27,465 nucleotides of DNA from JSC-12 sp033764965 (GTDB lineage Bacteria; Cyanobacteriota; Cyanobacteriia; Leptolyngbyales; Leptolyngbyaceae): assembly GCA_033764965.1 (NCBI GenBank), contig JANRIN010000012.1, positions 1 through 27,465 of the forward strand, written 5' to 3'. Of this stretch, positions 8,478-16,325 are shown piece by piece. The notes under the pieces were generated by a model. It saw nothing but the letters and a program-made list of their open reading frames with translations. It made no database searches and was not told where the DNA came from. The translations under genes and the position numbers were made by a program. Positions within the stretch are counted from its first letter, which is position 1. Each line of letters begins with the position of its first letter.

Positions 8478-8546
8478 TTTGCTTGTTGAGTGTTGCCTCT
8501 GAAATAGGAGTCCATAGATTCTCTCAACTTAATTAGAAATATTGTC

Positions 8547-9245
8547 ATGAGAATACTCCTGGTTGAAGACGAACCCGATTTAGGTGCAGCGTTGGAGCGA
8601 TCGCTCAAGCGCGAAAAATATGTCGTGGATTGGGTGAAGGACGGCACAGAAGCATGGCAATTCCTCGAAAACGGCTGGAACCAGTACACCGTTGCCATCT
8701 TTGACTGGTTGCTACCAGGGCTATCTGGGATCGAACTCTGCCAACGCCTCCGGACAGATCAAAGTCCCCTTCCAGTCCTCATGCTGACTGCCCGCGATCG
8801 CATGGAAGATCGAGTCATGGGTTTAGATGCCGGAGCCGATGATTATCTGATCAAACCCTTCGGTATGGCAGAACTGTTGGCACGACTGCGAGCACTGCAA
8901 CGGCGATCGCTGCAAATTCAACCACCCCAACTCCAAGTTGGTAACCTCCTCCTTGATTACGGCACCTCAACGGTTTCAATTACAACCTTCAATGGGGAAC
9001 TCCAAAATATTCCCCTCACCACCAAAGAATTTCAACTGCTGGAATACTTTATGCAGCACCCCAACCAAATTCTTTCGCGCGATCAAATTATCGGACGCAT
9101 TTGGCGGACAGAAGCAGACTTCAACAGTAATGTAGTTGCGGCTCAAATGCGCCTACTGCGGCGAAAATTAACCGAACATGGTTATGATCACCTCATTGAA
9201 ACCGTTTACGGCATGGGCTATAAGCTCAACACCTATGAAACATAG
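8547..9245 (+). CDS. rppA: OmpR-family response regulator RppA-type
   Basis: A 232-residue two-component response regulator. The receiver domain has acidic pocket residues E7-D8, the phosphoacceptor D53 in FDWLLPGLSG, LTARD and K103 in IKPFG. The C-terminal winged helix follows (LTTKEFQLLEYFMQHPNQ, then AAQMRLLRRKL and IETVYGMGYKL). The receiver opening (MRILLVEDEPDLGAALER) and FDWLLPGLSGIELC match the cyanobacterial RppA/NrsR group as I remember it. In Synechocystis that group controls redox-responsive genes and the nickel-resistance operon. Next to an RND metal pump, control of that pump is the likely role. The reading frame overlaps the kinase gene by 11 bases. Two further GCGATCGC sites lie in the gene. 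Confidence 0.88.
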   Translation: MRILLVEDEPDLGAALERSLKREKYVVDWVKDGTEAWQFLENGWNQYTVAIFDWLLPGLSGIELCQRLRTDQSPLPVLMLTARDRMEDRVMGLDAGADDYLIKPFGMAELLARLRALQRRSLQIQPPQLQVGNLLLDYGTSTVSITTFNGELQNIPLTTKEFQLLEYFMQHPNQILSRDQIIGRIWRTEADFNSNVVAAQMRLLRRKLTEHGYDHLIETVYGMGYKLNTYET

Positions 9246-10572
9246 CCGAGTCTTCCATACCACTCGACTGCGGTTAGCAGGGCTGTATGCCGGAACGATG
9301 GGTTTTATTCTCACCCTCTGTGCCGTAGGTTTCTATGAAGCGATGGCACATAGTCATGTTTCTGAGTTAAACCACCGGATTGAGTCAGTTGCTGGCACCC
9401 TCCATGATGGGTTAGAAGCCTCATTGCAACAACCGGGCAAGCTAGAGCCAATCGTGCAAAAGTTTGTTCCATCTCTCTGTATTGCTGGAACGACTTGTAC
9501 CTACAAATCTACAGCGGCTCACTATTTAGGAGTGTTTCAAGAACATGGTTATTACATTCGCTTTGTCACGCTATCTGGGCAATTGTTAGCCAGCGCAGGC
9601 GAGATCACAACTGACTTGCCTGTGCAGGTCGGGACAGAACCCTGGCAAACACTAGAAGCAACTGATGGTACTCGTTATCAGCAATTATCCCTGCTGCTGA
9701 AAACGACTAACCAGGATGCTTGGGGATATATGCAGGTCGGGCGATCGCTCTCTGACATTGATGAACACATGGTTTGGGTCAAGTTGATTCTGCTAATTGG
9801 CTTGCCCACTGCCCTGCTGCTCGTGGTGATTACCAGTTGGTGGTTGGCTGGACAAGCCATGAAACCTGTATATAGTTCTTACCGACAGATGCAGCAGTTT
9901 ACCGCCGATGCTGCTCACGAACTTCGTACCCCCTTAGCCGCAATCCAGGCTAACTTAGAATCAACCCTTACCCCAGAGGCAACCGATGCCGATGCTTGGG
10001 ACACGCTGCGTACTGTCGAACGCCAAAACAACCGCTTATCAGGGCTTGTTCATGATTTGCTACTGCTCTCCAGAATGGATTTACAGGGATTTTCTGCGAA
10101 ACAGGAGTCCTGTAGTCTCAATGATTTAGTGAATGATTTAGTGGAAGAGTTTTCAGCACTTGCGCTTGCTTCAAAGATCTCACTCACCGCAAACATTCAG
10201 ACAAACATACCCATTACGGTATTCGGTAGTGAGGAGCAACTCTATCGCCTCGTTGCAAATCTCATCACAAATGCCATTCAATACACTTCCAGTGACGGCA
10301 AGGTCATTGTTCATCTCAAGCGAGACGATCATCATGCGCTGATCCAGGTTGAAGATACGGGAATTGGAATTCCACCGAAAGAACAAGCGCGGATCTTCGA
10401 TCGCTTTTATCGAGTCAATAGCGATCGCTCCCGTCATACTGGAGGAGCAGGATTGGGGCTAGCCATTGCACAGGCGATCGTTCAAGCTCACCAAGGGAAC
10501 ATTCAAGTAAAAAGTGAATTAGGGAAAGGCAGTATTTTTGCTGTTCAGCTTCCTTTGAGAAGGGATAAATAA
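9235..10572 (+). CDS. rppB: Sensor histidine kinase RppB-type
   Basis: A 445-residue membrane histidine kinase, partner of the overlapping regulator. TM1 is near residues 14-36 (LAGLYAGTMGFILTLCAVGF), followed by a periplasmic sensor domain of about 130 residues with a Cys pair (SLCIAGTTC) that might bind metal or sense redox. TM2 is near 180-205 (LILLIGLPTALLLVVITSWW). The H box is FTADAAHELRTP with H228, then the N box (LITNAIQYT), G1 (VEDTGIGIPP), F box (IFDRFYRVNSDRSRHTGGAG) and G2 (GLGLAIAQAI). ATG 9235 gives the sequence MKHSRVFHTTRLR before TM1; an in-frame ATG at 9178 inside the regulator would add 19 residues and is less plausible. Confidence 0.88.
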   Translation: MKHSRVFHTTRLRLAGLYAGTMGFILTLCAVGFYEAMAHSHVSELNHRIESVAGTLHDGLEASLQQPGKLEPIVQKFVPSLCIAGTTCTYKSTAAHYLGVFQEHGYYIRFVTLSGQLLASAGEITTDLPVQVGTEPWQTLEATDGTRYQQLSLLLKTTNQDAWGYMQVGRSLSDIDEHMVWVKLILLIGLPTALLLVVITSWWLAGQAMKPVYSSYRQMQQFTADAAHELRTPLAAIQANLESTLTPEATDADAWDTLRTVERQNNRLSGLVHDLLLLSRMDLQGFSAKQESCSLNDLVNDLVEEFSALALASKISLTANIQTNIPITVFGSEEQLYRLVANLITNAIQYTSSDGKVIVHLKRDDHHALIQVEDTGIGIPPKEQARIFDRFYRVNSDRSRHTGGAGLGLAIAQAIVQAHQGNIQVKSELGKGSIFAVQLPLRRDK

Positions 10573-10591
10573 TTCTAAGAACTTTAGAATT
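10571..10591. terminator. Possible bidirectional terminator hairpin
   Basis: AATTCTAA (10571-10578) and TTAGAATT (10584-10591) form a perfect 8-bp stem with a 5-base loop, starting inside the kinase stop codon region and lying between two convergent genes. It is AT-rich and has no clear T-run, so termination strength is doubtful. Confidence 0.35.
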
Positions 10592-10638
10592 GAGCAACCC
10601 AACTTAATTACTCTAGTGGAAAGAAGTGATTAACTTTT

Positions 10639-12198
10639 CTATTCAAACAACTCTCGATAAGTGTGAGCAAACCTAGAGCGATCGCTCCCGCTAGCAGGTC
10701 TTGCATAGGTCGCCTGATTCCGAATTGCCTGCATCTGTTCTGACTCCCGCTCCATCGCTGGGGTAAACTGCTGCCGCTGCTCCAACAAATCTTCCAGTTC
10801 AATCTGCCCCGGTTTGCCCTTGTAAAATGCCTCCTCTGCACATCGTCGCACCGCATTTCCAATCTCAGCAGGGGTACAGATTCGGTACTCCGTCAATAGT
10901 CTACGCCACCGGTTGTCGGTCCAGGGAGATTGACCATTCCCTTGAAATGCTGCAAAATACTTTGCCAGATGTAGATTGAACACTTCATATCTGGCTCCCT
11001 CATGGGGTAAATCCACGAAGAAGATGTCCTCGAACCGCCGTACCAATTCAGGTGGTAGCAGACCTAAACGGTTGACGGTCGCGATCGTGTAGATCGGTTC
11101 CTGGTGTTCCTGCATCCAGGTCAGTAGAACCGCTGAAAGACGACGGGCTATCCCACCATCAGCATTTGAATCCCAGCCTGCAAAGCCCTTATCAAAATCG
11201 TCCCAGTAAAGCACACAAGGAGCCAGGGACGTGACTACAGCAATAAACTCCTTCAAAGCGCGATCGGGATTAGCACTACTCAAAAGAACTCCCCAATTAG
11301 CAGCTAGCAGTGGTAATCCCATCTTTTTAGCTGCTAATTTGGCAGAGAGGCTCTTGCCTGTACCGGGTGGTCCCCATAGCACCATGCCCGTAGGCAAGCT
11401 TAGCCCATACTGTTGAGCTTCGGGTCGCAGCAGAGAAGCGATCGCCTCCAACCGTCGCTCTAGTAAATCTAATCCGGCAGCAGTGGGTACATCGGGTTCT
11501 GCAATGTACTCCAATCCCCGCCCCCGCAGTTTGTCAGTTTTGTGTTCTAGAATCAGTTGCACTAACTGCTCAGGGTTATCTACAAATGCCAACAGTCTGC
11601 CCAGTACCATTTCAATCTCACCGACTGGCAATCCCTGACAAGCTGTGACCAGTTTTTGTTTGGCGTCTGGATCATCCTTACCCAGCCAGGGATGCTGGTT
11701 ACAGAACTGGGTAGCGATCGCCTGTACCTGCTGAAGATCGGGCAGTGCATGAGACAGTACTGGAATAAATGGTTGCAGTTCTAGAGGCAATTGAACGTAA
11801 GTTTCTAACAAAACCCAGTAATGAGGCACTGAGTTCCATAGCGCCTGATGGTAAGCATTTAGAAGTTGGTAGCAACGTTGCTGACTCATCTCTGCAACTG
11901 TGCTATTCAAAACTCCTTCGAGAAGGTAAATACCAGGTTTTGACTGCTCTAACAAGAATTGGAGAATGTCTTGCTCGATGGTTTGCGTTGTAGATTGCAG
12001 AATCATTTGTCCTTGAGGTGCCATCAACTGCTGAAGTGTTGAGAAACCAGGGTTCCAGACATACACTGGGAGCGATCGCACTTCACCCCATTGATAAAAC
12101 TGGTTCAACACCGTCATCCGATCCGGGGTCTGATACTCCAACGCCACAATTGGAGCGTTCTGCTCAATCAGTTTTATCCAATCCTGGAACTGTCGCAT
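10639..12198 (-). CDS. Ycf46-like AAA ATPase
   Basis: A 519-residue AAA+ ATPase resembling the cyanobacterial/plastid Ycf46 family. The N-terminal 240 residues form a family-typical non-ATPase region (WNPGF, VLEGVLN-type segments). The AAA core has Walker A GPPGTGKS (276-283), Walker B CVLYWDDFDKG with D333-D334 where most AAA proteins have DE, sensor 1 IATVN (N376) and the arginine-finger region ELVRRFED. The last 60 residues are Gln/Glu/Arg-rich and may be a tail for partners. Biological role of Ycf46 is not well established. It is transcribed away from the genes at 12359 and 13222, sharing a 160-base divergent region. An ATPase remodelling plasmid proteins is an inference. A Walker B Asp-Asp pair may still hydrolyse ATP, but perhaps slowly. 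Confidence 0.85.
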   Translation of the reverse strand: MRQFQDWIKLIEQNAPIVALEYQTPDRMTVLNQFYQWGEVRSLPVYVWNPGFSTLQQLMAPQGQMILQSTTQTIEQDILQFLLEQSKPGIYLLEGVLNSTVAEMSQQRCYQLLNAYHQALWNSVPHYWVLLETYVQLPLELQPFIPVLSHALPDLQQVQAIATQFCNQHPWLGKDDPDAKQKLVTACQGLPVGEIEMVLGRLLAFVDNPEQLVQLILEHKTDKLRGRGLEYIAEPDVPTAAGLDLLERRLEAIASLLRPEAQQYGLSLPTGMVLWGPPGTGKSLSAKLAAKKMGLPLLAANWGVLLSSANPDRALKEFIAVVTSLAPCVLYWDDFDKGFAGWDSNADGGIARRLSAVLLTWMQEHQEPIYTIATVNRLGLLPPELVRRFEDIFFVDLPHEGARYEVFNLHLAKYFAAFQGNGQSPWTDNRWRRLLTEYRICTPAEIGNAVRRCAEEAFYKGKPGQIELEDLLEQRQQFTPAMERESEQMQAIRNQATYARPASGSDRSRFAHTYRELFE

Positions 12199-12276
12199 GA
12201 TCTTAAACTATAAGGGTTCCCACTGGTTCTAACGAAACAAAAACACTCCTTGCCTCGGTCAACTGGACACTTTTAC

Positions 12277-12338
12277 CCAACACTGTGATGGAGTGTTGGA
12301 GGGAAATGCCGCTAATGCGGCGAGGGGGTGAAATCCTC
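12277..12338 (+). promoter_or_regulatory. Three successive hairpins in the leader of the next gene
   Basis: Between the divergent AAA gene and the ORF at 12359 the + strand can fold into CCAACACT/AGTGTTGG (12277-12284 with 12292-12299), GCCGC/GCGGC with TAAT loop (12308-12312 with 12317-12321) and a weaker GAGG/CCTC (12322-12325 with 12335-12338). A GGGAG at 12345-12349 is well placed for the ATG at 12359. The packing of stems just before a ribosome-binding site suggests a structured 5' leader or a protein-binding site. Whether it is transcribed is not known. Confidence 0.45.
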
Positions 12339-12358
12339 AAATTTGGGAGTTTATTAAG

Positions 12359-13009
12359 ATGGCAACAACCACAAAACCTCGCACCCCTAATGGCACTCGC
12401 AATGGTGCCACCTCTAAAGCAGCTAAGCCCAACGGTGCTACCTCAGCCACCAAAGCCAAAGCGCCGACCGTTGAAGGACCACCAGAAAGTCATGCAGCGG
12501 CACTGCTGAAAGAACTGCGGAATTTGGTGTTCAAAGAATATGGTGTAAAGCTGCAACTCCGAGATGCTCGCGTCTCTACCAAGATCGGGCACGCCACTCG
12601 CGAAAAACTTGGACTCGACATTGCCGCTCAAGTGAAAAAGAAGGGTGGTAACAAAAAGTTCGATTGGCAGCGATGGAATACAAAGGTGTTCCCACGATTA
12701 TTTGGGCAACCAGATGCTCTAAAGTATCCGCCTGAAGTCGTGGCGGTCGTTATGAGCTTGCTGTATGACACCATTCGTACTGACCCGGAGCAAGCCGTTG
12801 CAGATCTGGTGGAATTTAACCGGGCATCATTGGAACGTCGCAACTCGTTCCAAACAGAGCAGGATGACGAACTGGATGATTTGGATGACGAGCTTGACGA
12901 TGAGCTTGATGATGACCTTAGTGATGAACTGGATGACGAAACCAGCGACGAATTGGATGATGACCTAGATGAAGAGTTAGACGAGGATCTGGAGGAGGAG
13001 GACGAATAG
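12359..13009 (+). CDS. Unknown protein, basic N-terminus and acidic C-terminal tail
   Basis: I do not recognise this 216-residue protein. The first 40 residues are Ala/Thr/Lys/Asn-rich and disordered-looking (NGATSKAAKPNGAT). The central part (about 45-160) looks folded and helical: LLKELRNLVFKEYGVKL, a basic KVKKKGGNKK-like stretch, then FDWQRWNTKVFPRLF. Residues about 168-216 are almost only Asp, Glu and Leu in DELDD-type repeats. The charge split (basic head, acidic tail) recalls histone-chaperone or nucleic-acid-mimic tails. GGGAG at 12345-12349 supports the ATG. It is followed by a strong terminator. It resembles the protein at 13222 in arrangement and in an FDW..N motif, so the two may be distant paralogs. 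It could be a DNA-binding plasmid protein; that is inference. Confidence 0.72.
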   Translation: MATTTKPRTPNGTRNGATSKAAKPNGATSATKAKAPTVEGPPESHAAALLKELRNLVFKEYGVKLQLRDARVSTKIGHATREKLGLDIAAQVKKKGGNKKFDWQRWNTKVFPRLFGQPDALKYPPEVVAVVMSLLYDTIRTDPEQAVADLVEFNRASLERRNSFQTEQDDELDDLDDELDDELDDDLSDELDDETSDELDDDLDEELDEDLEEEDE

Positions 13010-13046
13010 TACCCATTCAGCCTTCTTGCTCACTGCCTCATTGCTT

Positions 13047-13084
13047 ACTCTGCATTAGTTGAACTGATGCAGAGTTCTTTTTTT
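13047..13084 (+). terminator. Rho-independent terminator
   Basis: ACTCTGCAT (13047-13055) pairs perfectly with ATGCAGAGT (13067-13075), followed by TCTTTTTTT to 13084. It lies 37 bases after the preceding stop codon and is a convincing intrinsic terminator, separating the two related small genes into different transcripts. Confidence 0.85.
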
Positions 13085-13221
13085 CCCACCCACCTCCCTG
13101 ACCCGTTGAAGTGGAGGATAGCAACAACTATAGAGGAAGTGAATCTCAAATTGAATGAGGAAGGCATCTGTCGATGCGATCGCGGTGAGAAATCCAACTC
13201 ATCAATAAAGGAGCAATTCTC

Positions 13222-13656
13222 ATGGTTACTGCAACTGCAACACGCAAATCTGCAAAAGCTACTGCACGCAAGGCACCGAAGCACACTCCCGCTTTGCAAC
13301 GGGTGATTCCCTATCAGGAGAAGGTTCGACTGATGGTGATTGAAGTGCTACGGGAGGAGTCTGGACGGGAACTGGCAGCATCCGCGCGTTTCAACGGACA
13401 AGAGTTCGATTGGGAACAGCACAATGCTCAGTTTCGCCATGACTATGCCGAAACCTCACTCCGCGATCTGCTGACCTATGCTCGCAAGCTCTACGGATTG
13501 CAAAATCTGGATGAAGTGCGCGATCGCCGTGCAGCTCACAAAGCAACTCGCACGGGGCGCTTGAATGCGCTGAACGGCTTGAGCACAACGGATGACCTGG
13601 ATACGGATGAGGAGTTTGAAGTTGACCTGGAAGAAGACATCAATCTGGATGACTAA
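13222..13656 (+). CDS. Unknown small protein, basic N-terminus and acidic C-terminus
   Basis: A 144-residue unrecognised protein. Residues 1-24 are Ala/Thr/Arg/Lys-rich (ATRKSAKATARKAPK), the middle part is helical with VRLMVIEVLREESGRELAA and FDWEQHNAQFRHDY, and the last 25 residues are strongly acidic (DDLDTDEEFEVDLEEDINLDD-like). AAAGGAG at 13207-13213 is an excellent ribosome-binding site 8 bases before the ATG. The layout mirrors the larger protein encoded at 12359 and both contain FDW followed four residues later by N. A terminator follows closely. Good codon use and two strong signals make it a real gene; the function is unknown, with nucleic-acid binding the most natural guess from the basic head. 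Confidence 0.75.
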   Translation: MVTATATRKSAKATARKAPKHTPALQRVIPYQEKVRLMVIEVLREESGRELAASARFNGQEFDWEQHNAQFRHDYAETSLRDLLTYARKLYGLQNLDEVRDRRAAHKATRTGRLNALNGLSTTDDLDTDEEFEVDLEEDINLDD

Positions 13657-13685
13657 TTCCTGGACAGCTTCCGCAGCTTAACATC

Positions 13686-13712
13686 AAACCCCGACTCATC
13701 GTCGGGGTTTTC
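13686..13712 (+). terminator. Rho-independent terminator
   Basis: AAACCCCGAC (13686-13695) pairs perfectly with GTCGGGGTTT (13701-13710) around loop TCATC, and TTTTC follows. It starts 30 bases after the stop codon of the 144-residue protein gene and is a textbook intrinsic terminator. Confidence 0.88.
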
Positions 13713-13733
13713 TATTGCCACCCGCCCACCCGT

Positions 13734-13759
13734 AATTGTCCAACAGATGTTGGACAATT
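13734..13759. repeat. 26-bp near-perfect palindrome
   Basis: AATTGTCCAACA (13734-13745) and TGTTGGACAATT (13748-13759) are exact reverse complements separated by only GA. It lies just after a terminator and 75 bases before the YhcG-type nuclease gene. With a 2-base spacer it suits a dimeric DNA-binding protein more than an RNA hairpin, so it may be an operator or a recombination or partition site. A looser version, AATTGTTCAACA...GGTTGGACAAATT, occurs inside that gene at 14124-14151. Confidence 0.6.
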
Positions 13760-13833
13760 GTGGAAACCCGTATCAGGAAAGGCTTTGTAAGCTGCTATAG
13801 TGAAAGCTGGCTTAATGCAAATGTATCGTCAAT

Positions 13834-14892
13834 ATGGGTAGCAACCTATCATCCAGCGATTATGACAGTTTTTTGCGAGAGTTAAAAGAGCAGATTCGCC
13901 TTGCTCAGATGAAGGCAGCTTCAGCGGTCAATCGAGAATTGGTTGTTCTGTACTGGCAAATCGGTAAGGCAATCTTGGCACGTCAACAGCAGCAGGGTTG
14001 GGGAGCGAAAGTTATTGATAAATTAGCAAAAGATCTCAAGAAAGAGTTTCCTGATATGACAGGATTCTCTCGTTCTAACTTAATGTATATGCGTGCTCTT
14101 GCTGAAGCGTATTCGGATGAAAAAATTGTTCAACAAATGGTTGGACAAATTCCTTGGGGACACAATGTTCGGATTTTAGAGTACATCAAGGATATTGAAG
14201 AACGTCTTTGGTACATTCAACAAACGATTGAACATGGTTGGAGCCGAAATGTTCTAGTTCATCAAATGGAAAGTGGGTTATACAATCGCTTAGGTGGGGC
14301 AATTACTAATTTTGAACAAGTCTTACCTCAACCCCAGTCTGACTTGGCTCATCAGCTCCTCAAAGACCCCTATAATTTTTCATTTCTTAGCCTCAGTCGT
14401 GATGTTCAAGAACGCGAATTAGAAAAAGCTTTAGTTGATCATATCCGCGATTTCTTATTGGAGCTGGGTGTTGGTTTCTCATTCTTAGGTAGTCAATACC
14501 CTCTTGAAGTTAGTAATAAAGAATATCGATTGGACTTGTTGTTTTATCATGTTCGATTGCACTGTTATGTAGTAATTGATCTCAAGATGGGAGAATTTGA
14601 GCCGGAATTTTCTGGGAAAATGGCTTTCTATGTAATGGCTGTAGATAACTTATTAAAGACTGAAATAGATAATCCAACGATTGGAATTATTCTTTGCAAA
14701 ACAAAAGACAAAACAACGGTTGAGTATGCTTTACAACCTATGCAAAAACCAATTGGTGTTGCAACCTATCGACTGAAGGATAAACTTCCGGAGCCATTGC
14801 AAAGCAACTTACCCAGCATTGAGCAACTTGAAATAGAACTAAATACGCTTGCAGTGAAAGCAATTGAAACCTCTACAGAAACAGACGAGTGA
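13834..14892 (+). CDS. YhcG/DUF1016-type PD-(D/E)xK nuclease family protein
   Basis: A 352-residue protein of the YhcG/DUF1016 family. The N-terminal helical domain contains the family pattern VNRELVVLYWQIGKAI and GWGAKVIDKLAKDLKKEFPDMTGFSRSNL (quoted in parts), then IPWGHN and an ERLWYIQQTIEHGWSR segment. The C-terminal domain carries the PD-(D/E)xK-like signature: RLDLLFYH, then VVIDLKMGEFEPEFSGKM, with the DLK triplet where most members have ELK. These proteins are usually linked to DNA restriction, repair or mobile elements. The gene contains no GCGATCGC and is AT-richer than its neighbours, suggesting recent transfer. It is monocistronic, after a terminator and a palindrome, and convergent with the operon beginning at 18682. 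No antitoxin or methylase partner is adjacent. Confidence 0.85.
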   Translation: MGSNLSSSDYDSFLRELKEQIRLAQMKAASAVNRELVVLYWQIGKAILARQQQQGWGAKVIDKLAKDLKKEFPDMTGFSRSNLMYMRALAEAYSDEKIVQQMVGQIPWGHNVRILEYIKDIEERLWYIQQTIEHGWSRNVLVHQMESGLYNRLGGAITNFEQVLPQPQSDLAHQLLKDPYNFSFLSLSRDVQERELEKALVDHIRDFLLELGVGFSFLGSQYPLEVSNKEYRLDLLFYHVRLHCYVVIDLKMGEFEPEFSGKMAFYVMAVDNLLKTEIDNPTIGIILCKTKDKTTVEYALQPMQKPIGVATYRLKDKLPEPLQSNLPSIEQLEIELNTLAVKAIETSTETDE

Positions 14893-14952
14893 GCCGTTTT
14901 AAGGTGAAATAGTTTTTCAGAAATACTTTTGTAAGTGGCAAAATTCTTGATT

Positions 14953-15489
14953 TCAATTAGCAGGCGCAGGTTCGCAGCTAACACCGCTAAAAGTTGGAAC
15001 ACTCGGATTTGAGAGCTTTCCCGTAACCAGTTCATGTACTTGTTGATTTGAGAGTTGAGTAGGTTTTACCTCGACTGTGGTTTCACCACCCCGGTTAACT
15101 TGGATGATTGTGTCTGCCCAGTAAAACTGCTCCTGTGATGGTTGAGAATATGCTGGATAGCAGCCTTTAGAAGAAATTGCTACCTTGTGCTGCACAGCCG
15201 ACACAGATGGCAGAGCAACCCCTGTCTGAACCAGTTTTGCCTCGCCAACTGAACCCCAAAGTTGAAGCTGAGTCGTGATACAACGTTTTCCATCTTCAAG
15301 TGGCGCGATAATGTTACCGCATACCTTGACATCCACGTTGTATAGCGGTGGATATTCTGGAATTGGAGCATTCTGCGCTTGAGTAGCTTCGTTGCCGCCC
15401 CCTGTTACTGTGCGAGGAGAACAACCAACGATAAGCAGACCTACCAATGTCCCGACTGTCCAGTATTCAGTAGCTTTACAAGATCCCAT
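14953..15489 (-). CDS. Predicted lipoprotein at the end of the partition-like operon
   Basis: A 178-residue predicted lipoprotein. The hydrophobic leader TVGTLVGLLIVGC ends in lipobox I20-V21-G22-C23. The mature part has several cysteines (KVCGN, KRCIT, SKGCYP, VSCEP) that may form disulfides in the periplasm, and no recognised domain. GGGGGA at about 15494 precedes the ATG at 15489. It is last in the - strand run that starts with the actin-like ATPase, 32 bases after the membrane protein. Periplasmic lipoproteins beside plasmid genes often act in conjugation or entry exclusion; that role here is a guess based on position. Confidence 0.72.
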   Translation of the reverse strand: MGSCKATEYWTVGTLVGLLIVGCSPRTVTGGGNEATQAQNAPIPEYPPLYNVDVKVCGNIIAPLEDGKRCITTQLQLWGSVGEAKLVQTGVALPSVSAVQHKVAISSKGCYPAYSQPSQEQFYWADTIIQVNRGGETTVEVKPTQLSNQQVHELVTGKLSNPSVPTFSGVSCEPAPAN

Positions 15490-15521
15490 CGGTCAATCCC
15501 CCTCAAAGTTTGGATAAGCGC

Positions 15522-16310
15522 TCAGTTTCCTTGAATAGGCGCAAACTCGCGTTGGTCGGGAGGCTGAACCCATAACGTGCAGAATCCAGCAGTGGCTTTT
15601 CGACCAGGTAGCATCTCCAGGGTGACACCCAATCGCTTAACTTCGTTGGTACAAGCAAGCTGACCATTGCGATCGCGACTCAATAGGTCTTGATTCCAGC
15701 TCATTAAATTGCGGGAAAATTGCCCCTCGGCGCTGGTTGCCCAATCTAAGGCTTTGGCTTGTTCCAGCGTCAGTTGTCGCGGTCCGGTGGGATCGAGTGG
15801 ACGACTAGCTTGATACCAGGAGATCCCAGCCACACCTAGAAGTCCTCCCAGTCCGGCTGTAATTAGGAGCAATACCCCCGCTGCGATCAATGAGGGAACC
15901 GAGTGAATTGCCCGCTCAAACTCGGTACGGCGAATCAAAGCAGAAACCGTTTGGGCGATCGCCTTTTGATGTCCCTTGACTGCTACCTTCTCATAGGTTT
16001 GGAGCCGGTCATACAACTGTGTCTGCCACTGATCAAACATCGTCTCCATCTCTTTGGGACTGTCTTCTAGCAGCACTTCTAGTCTGCCAGTCGCGACCAG
16101 CATCAAGAAGGCTGGATCATCCGGGTCAATTCCCGTTTGCACTACAATTTCCCATACCCTGGCTTTAAAGGAATCATCCTTACCGCGAATTGCCAGATCG
16201 AGCAGGGTCGGATAAGGAATCCGATTTAGTCCTTTGCCTCTGGCAGCCATCGATTCTAAAAATTGGTCATCTAGATCCAGGGGTTCTTCTACTGGTCGAG
16301 AATGGGTCAT
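15522..16310 (-). CDS. Single-pass membrane protein of the partition-like operon
   Basis: A 262-residue protein with an N-terminal cytoplasmic-type helical region (about 1-137), one transmembrane helix at about 139-165 (SLIAAGVLLLITAGLGGLLG then VAGISW), and a C-terminal domain of about 95 residues with three cysteines (LACTNE, AGFCTLW). The N-terminal pattern ...DDPAFLMLVATGRLEVLLEDSP resembles uncharacterised cyanobacterial plasmid proteins that I recall as DUF6753; this is from memory only. GGGAGGTGA lies seven bases before ATG 16310, a strong ribosome-binding site. It follows the ParA-like gene by 15 bases. Position suggests that it anchors an envelope-linked partition or conjugation complex. 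Confidence 0.7.
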   Translation of the reverse strand: MTHSRPVEEPLDLDDQFLESMAARGKGLNRIPYPTLLDLAIRGKDDSFKARVWEIVVQTGIDPDDPAFLMLVATGRLEVLLEDSPKEMETMFDQWQTQLYDRLQTYEKVAVKGHQKAIAQTVSALIRRTEFERAIHSVPSLIAAGVLLLITAGLGGLLGVAGISWYQASRPLDPTGPRQLTLEQAKALDWATSAEGQFSRNLMSWNQDLLSRDRNGQLACTNEVKRLGVTLEMLPGRKATAGFCTLWVQPPDQREFAPIQGN

Positions 16311-16325
16311 GAGCTTTCACCTCCC

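Noticed and set aside
12300..12338. Cobalamin-riboswitch-like wording (GGGAA ... GGTGAAATCC) in the leader
   Set aside because: The B12 box and the rest of the conserved core are missing, the spacing is too short and the downstream gene is not a cobalamin gene.
12862..13008. Repetitive GAT/GAC-rich DNA as a tandem repeat or CRISPR-like array
   Set aside because: It encodes the acidic tail of the 216-residue protein in frame and has no regular unit with spacers.
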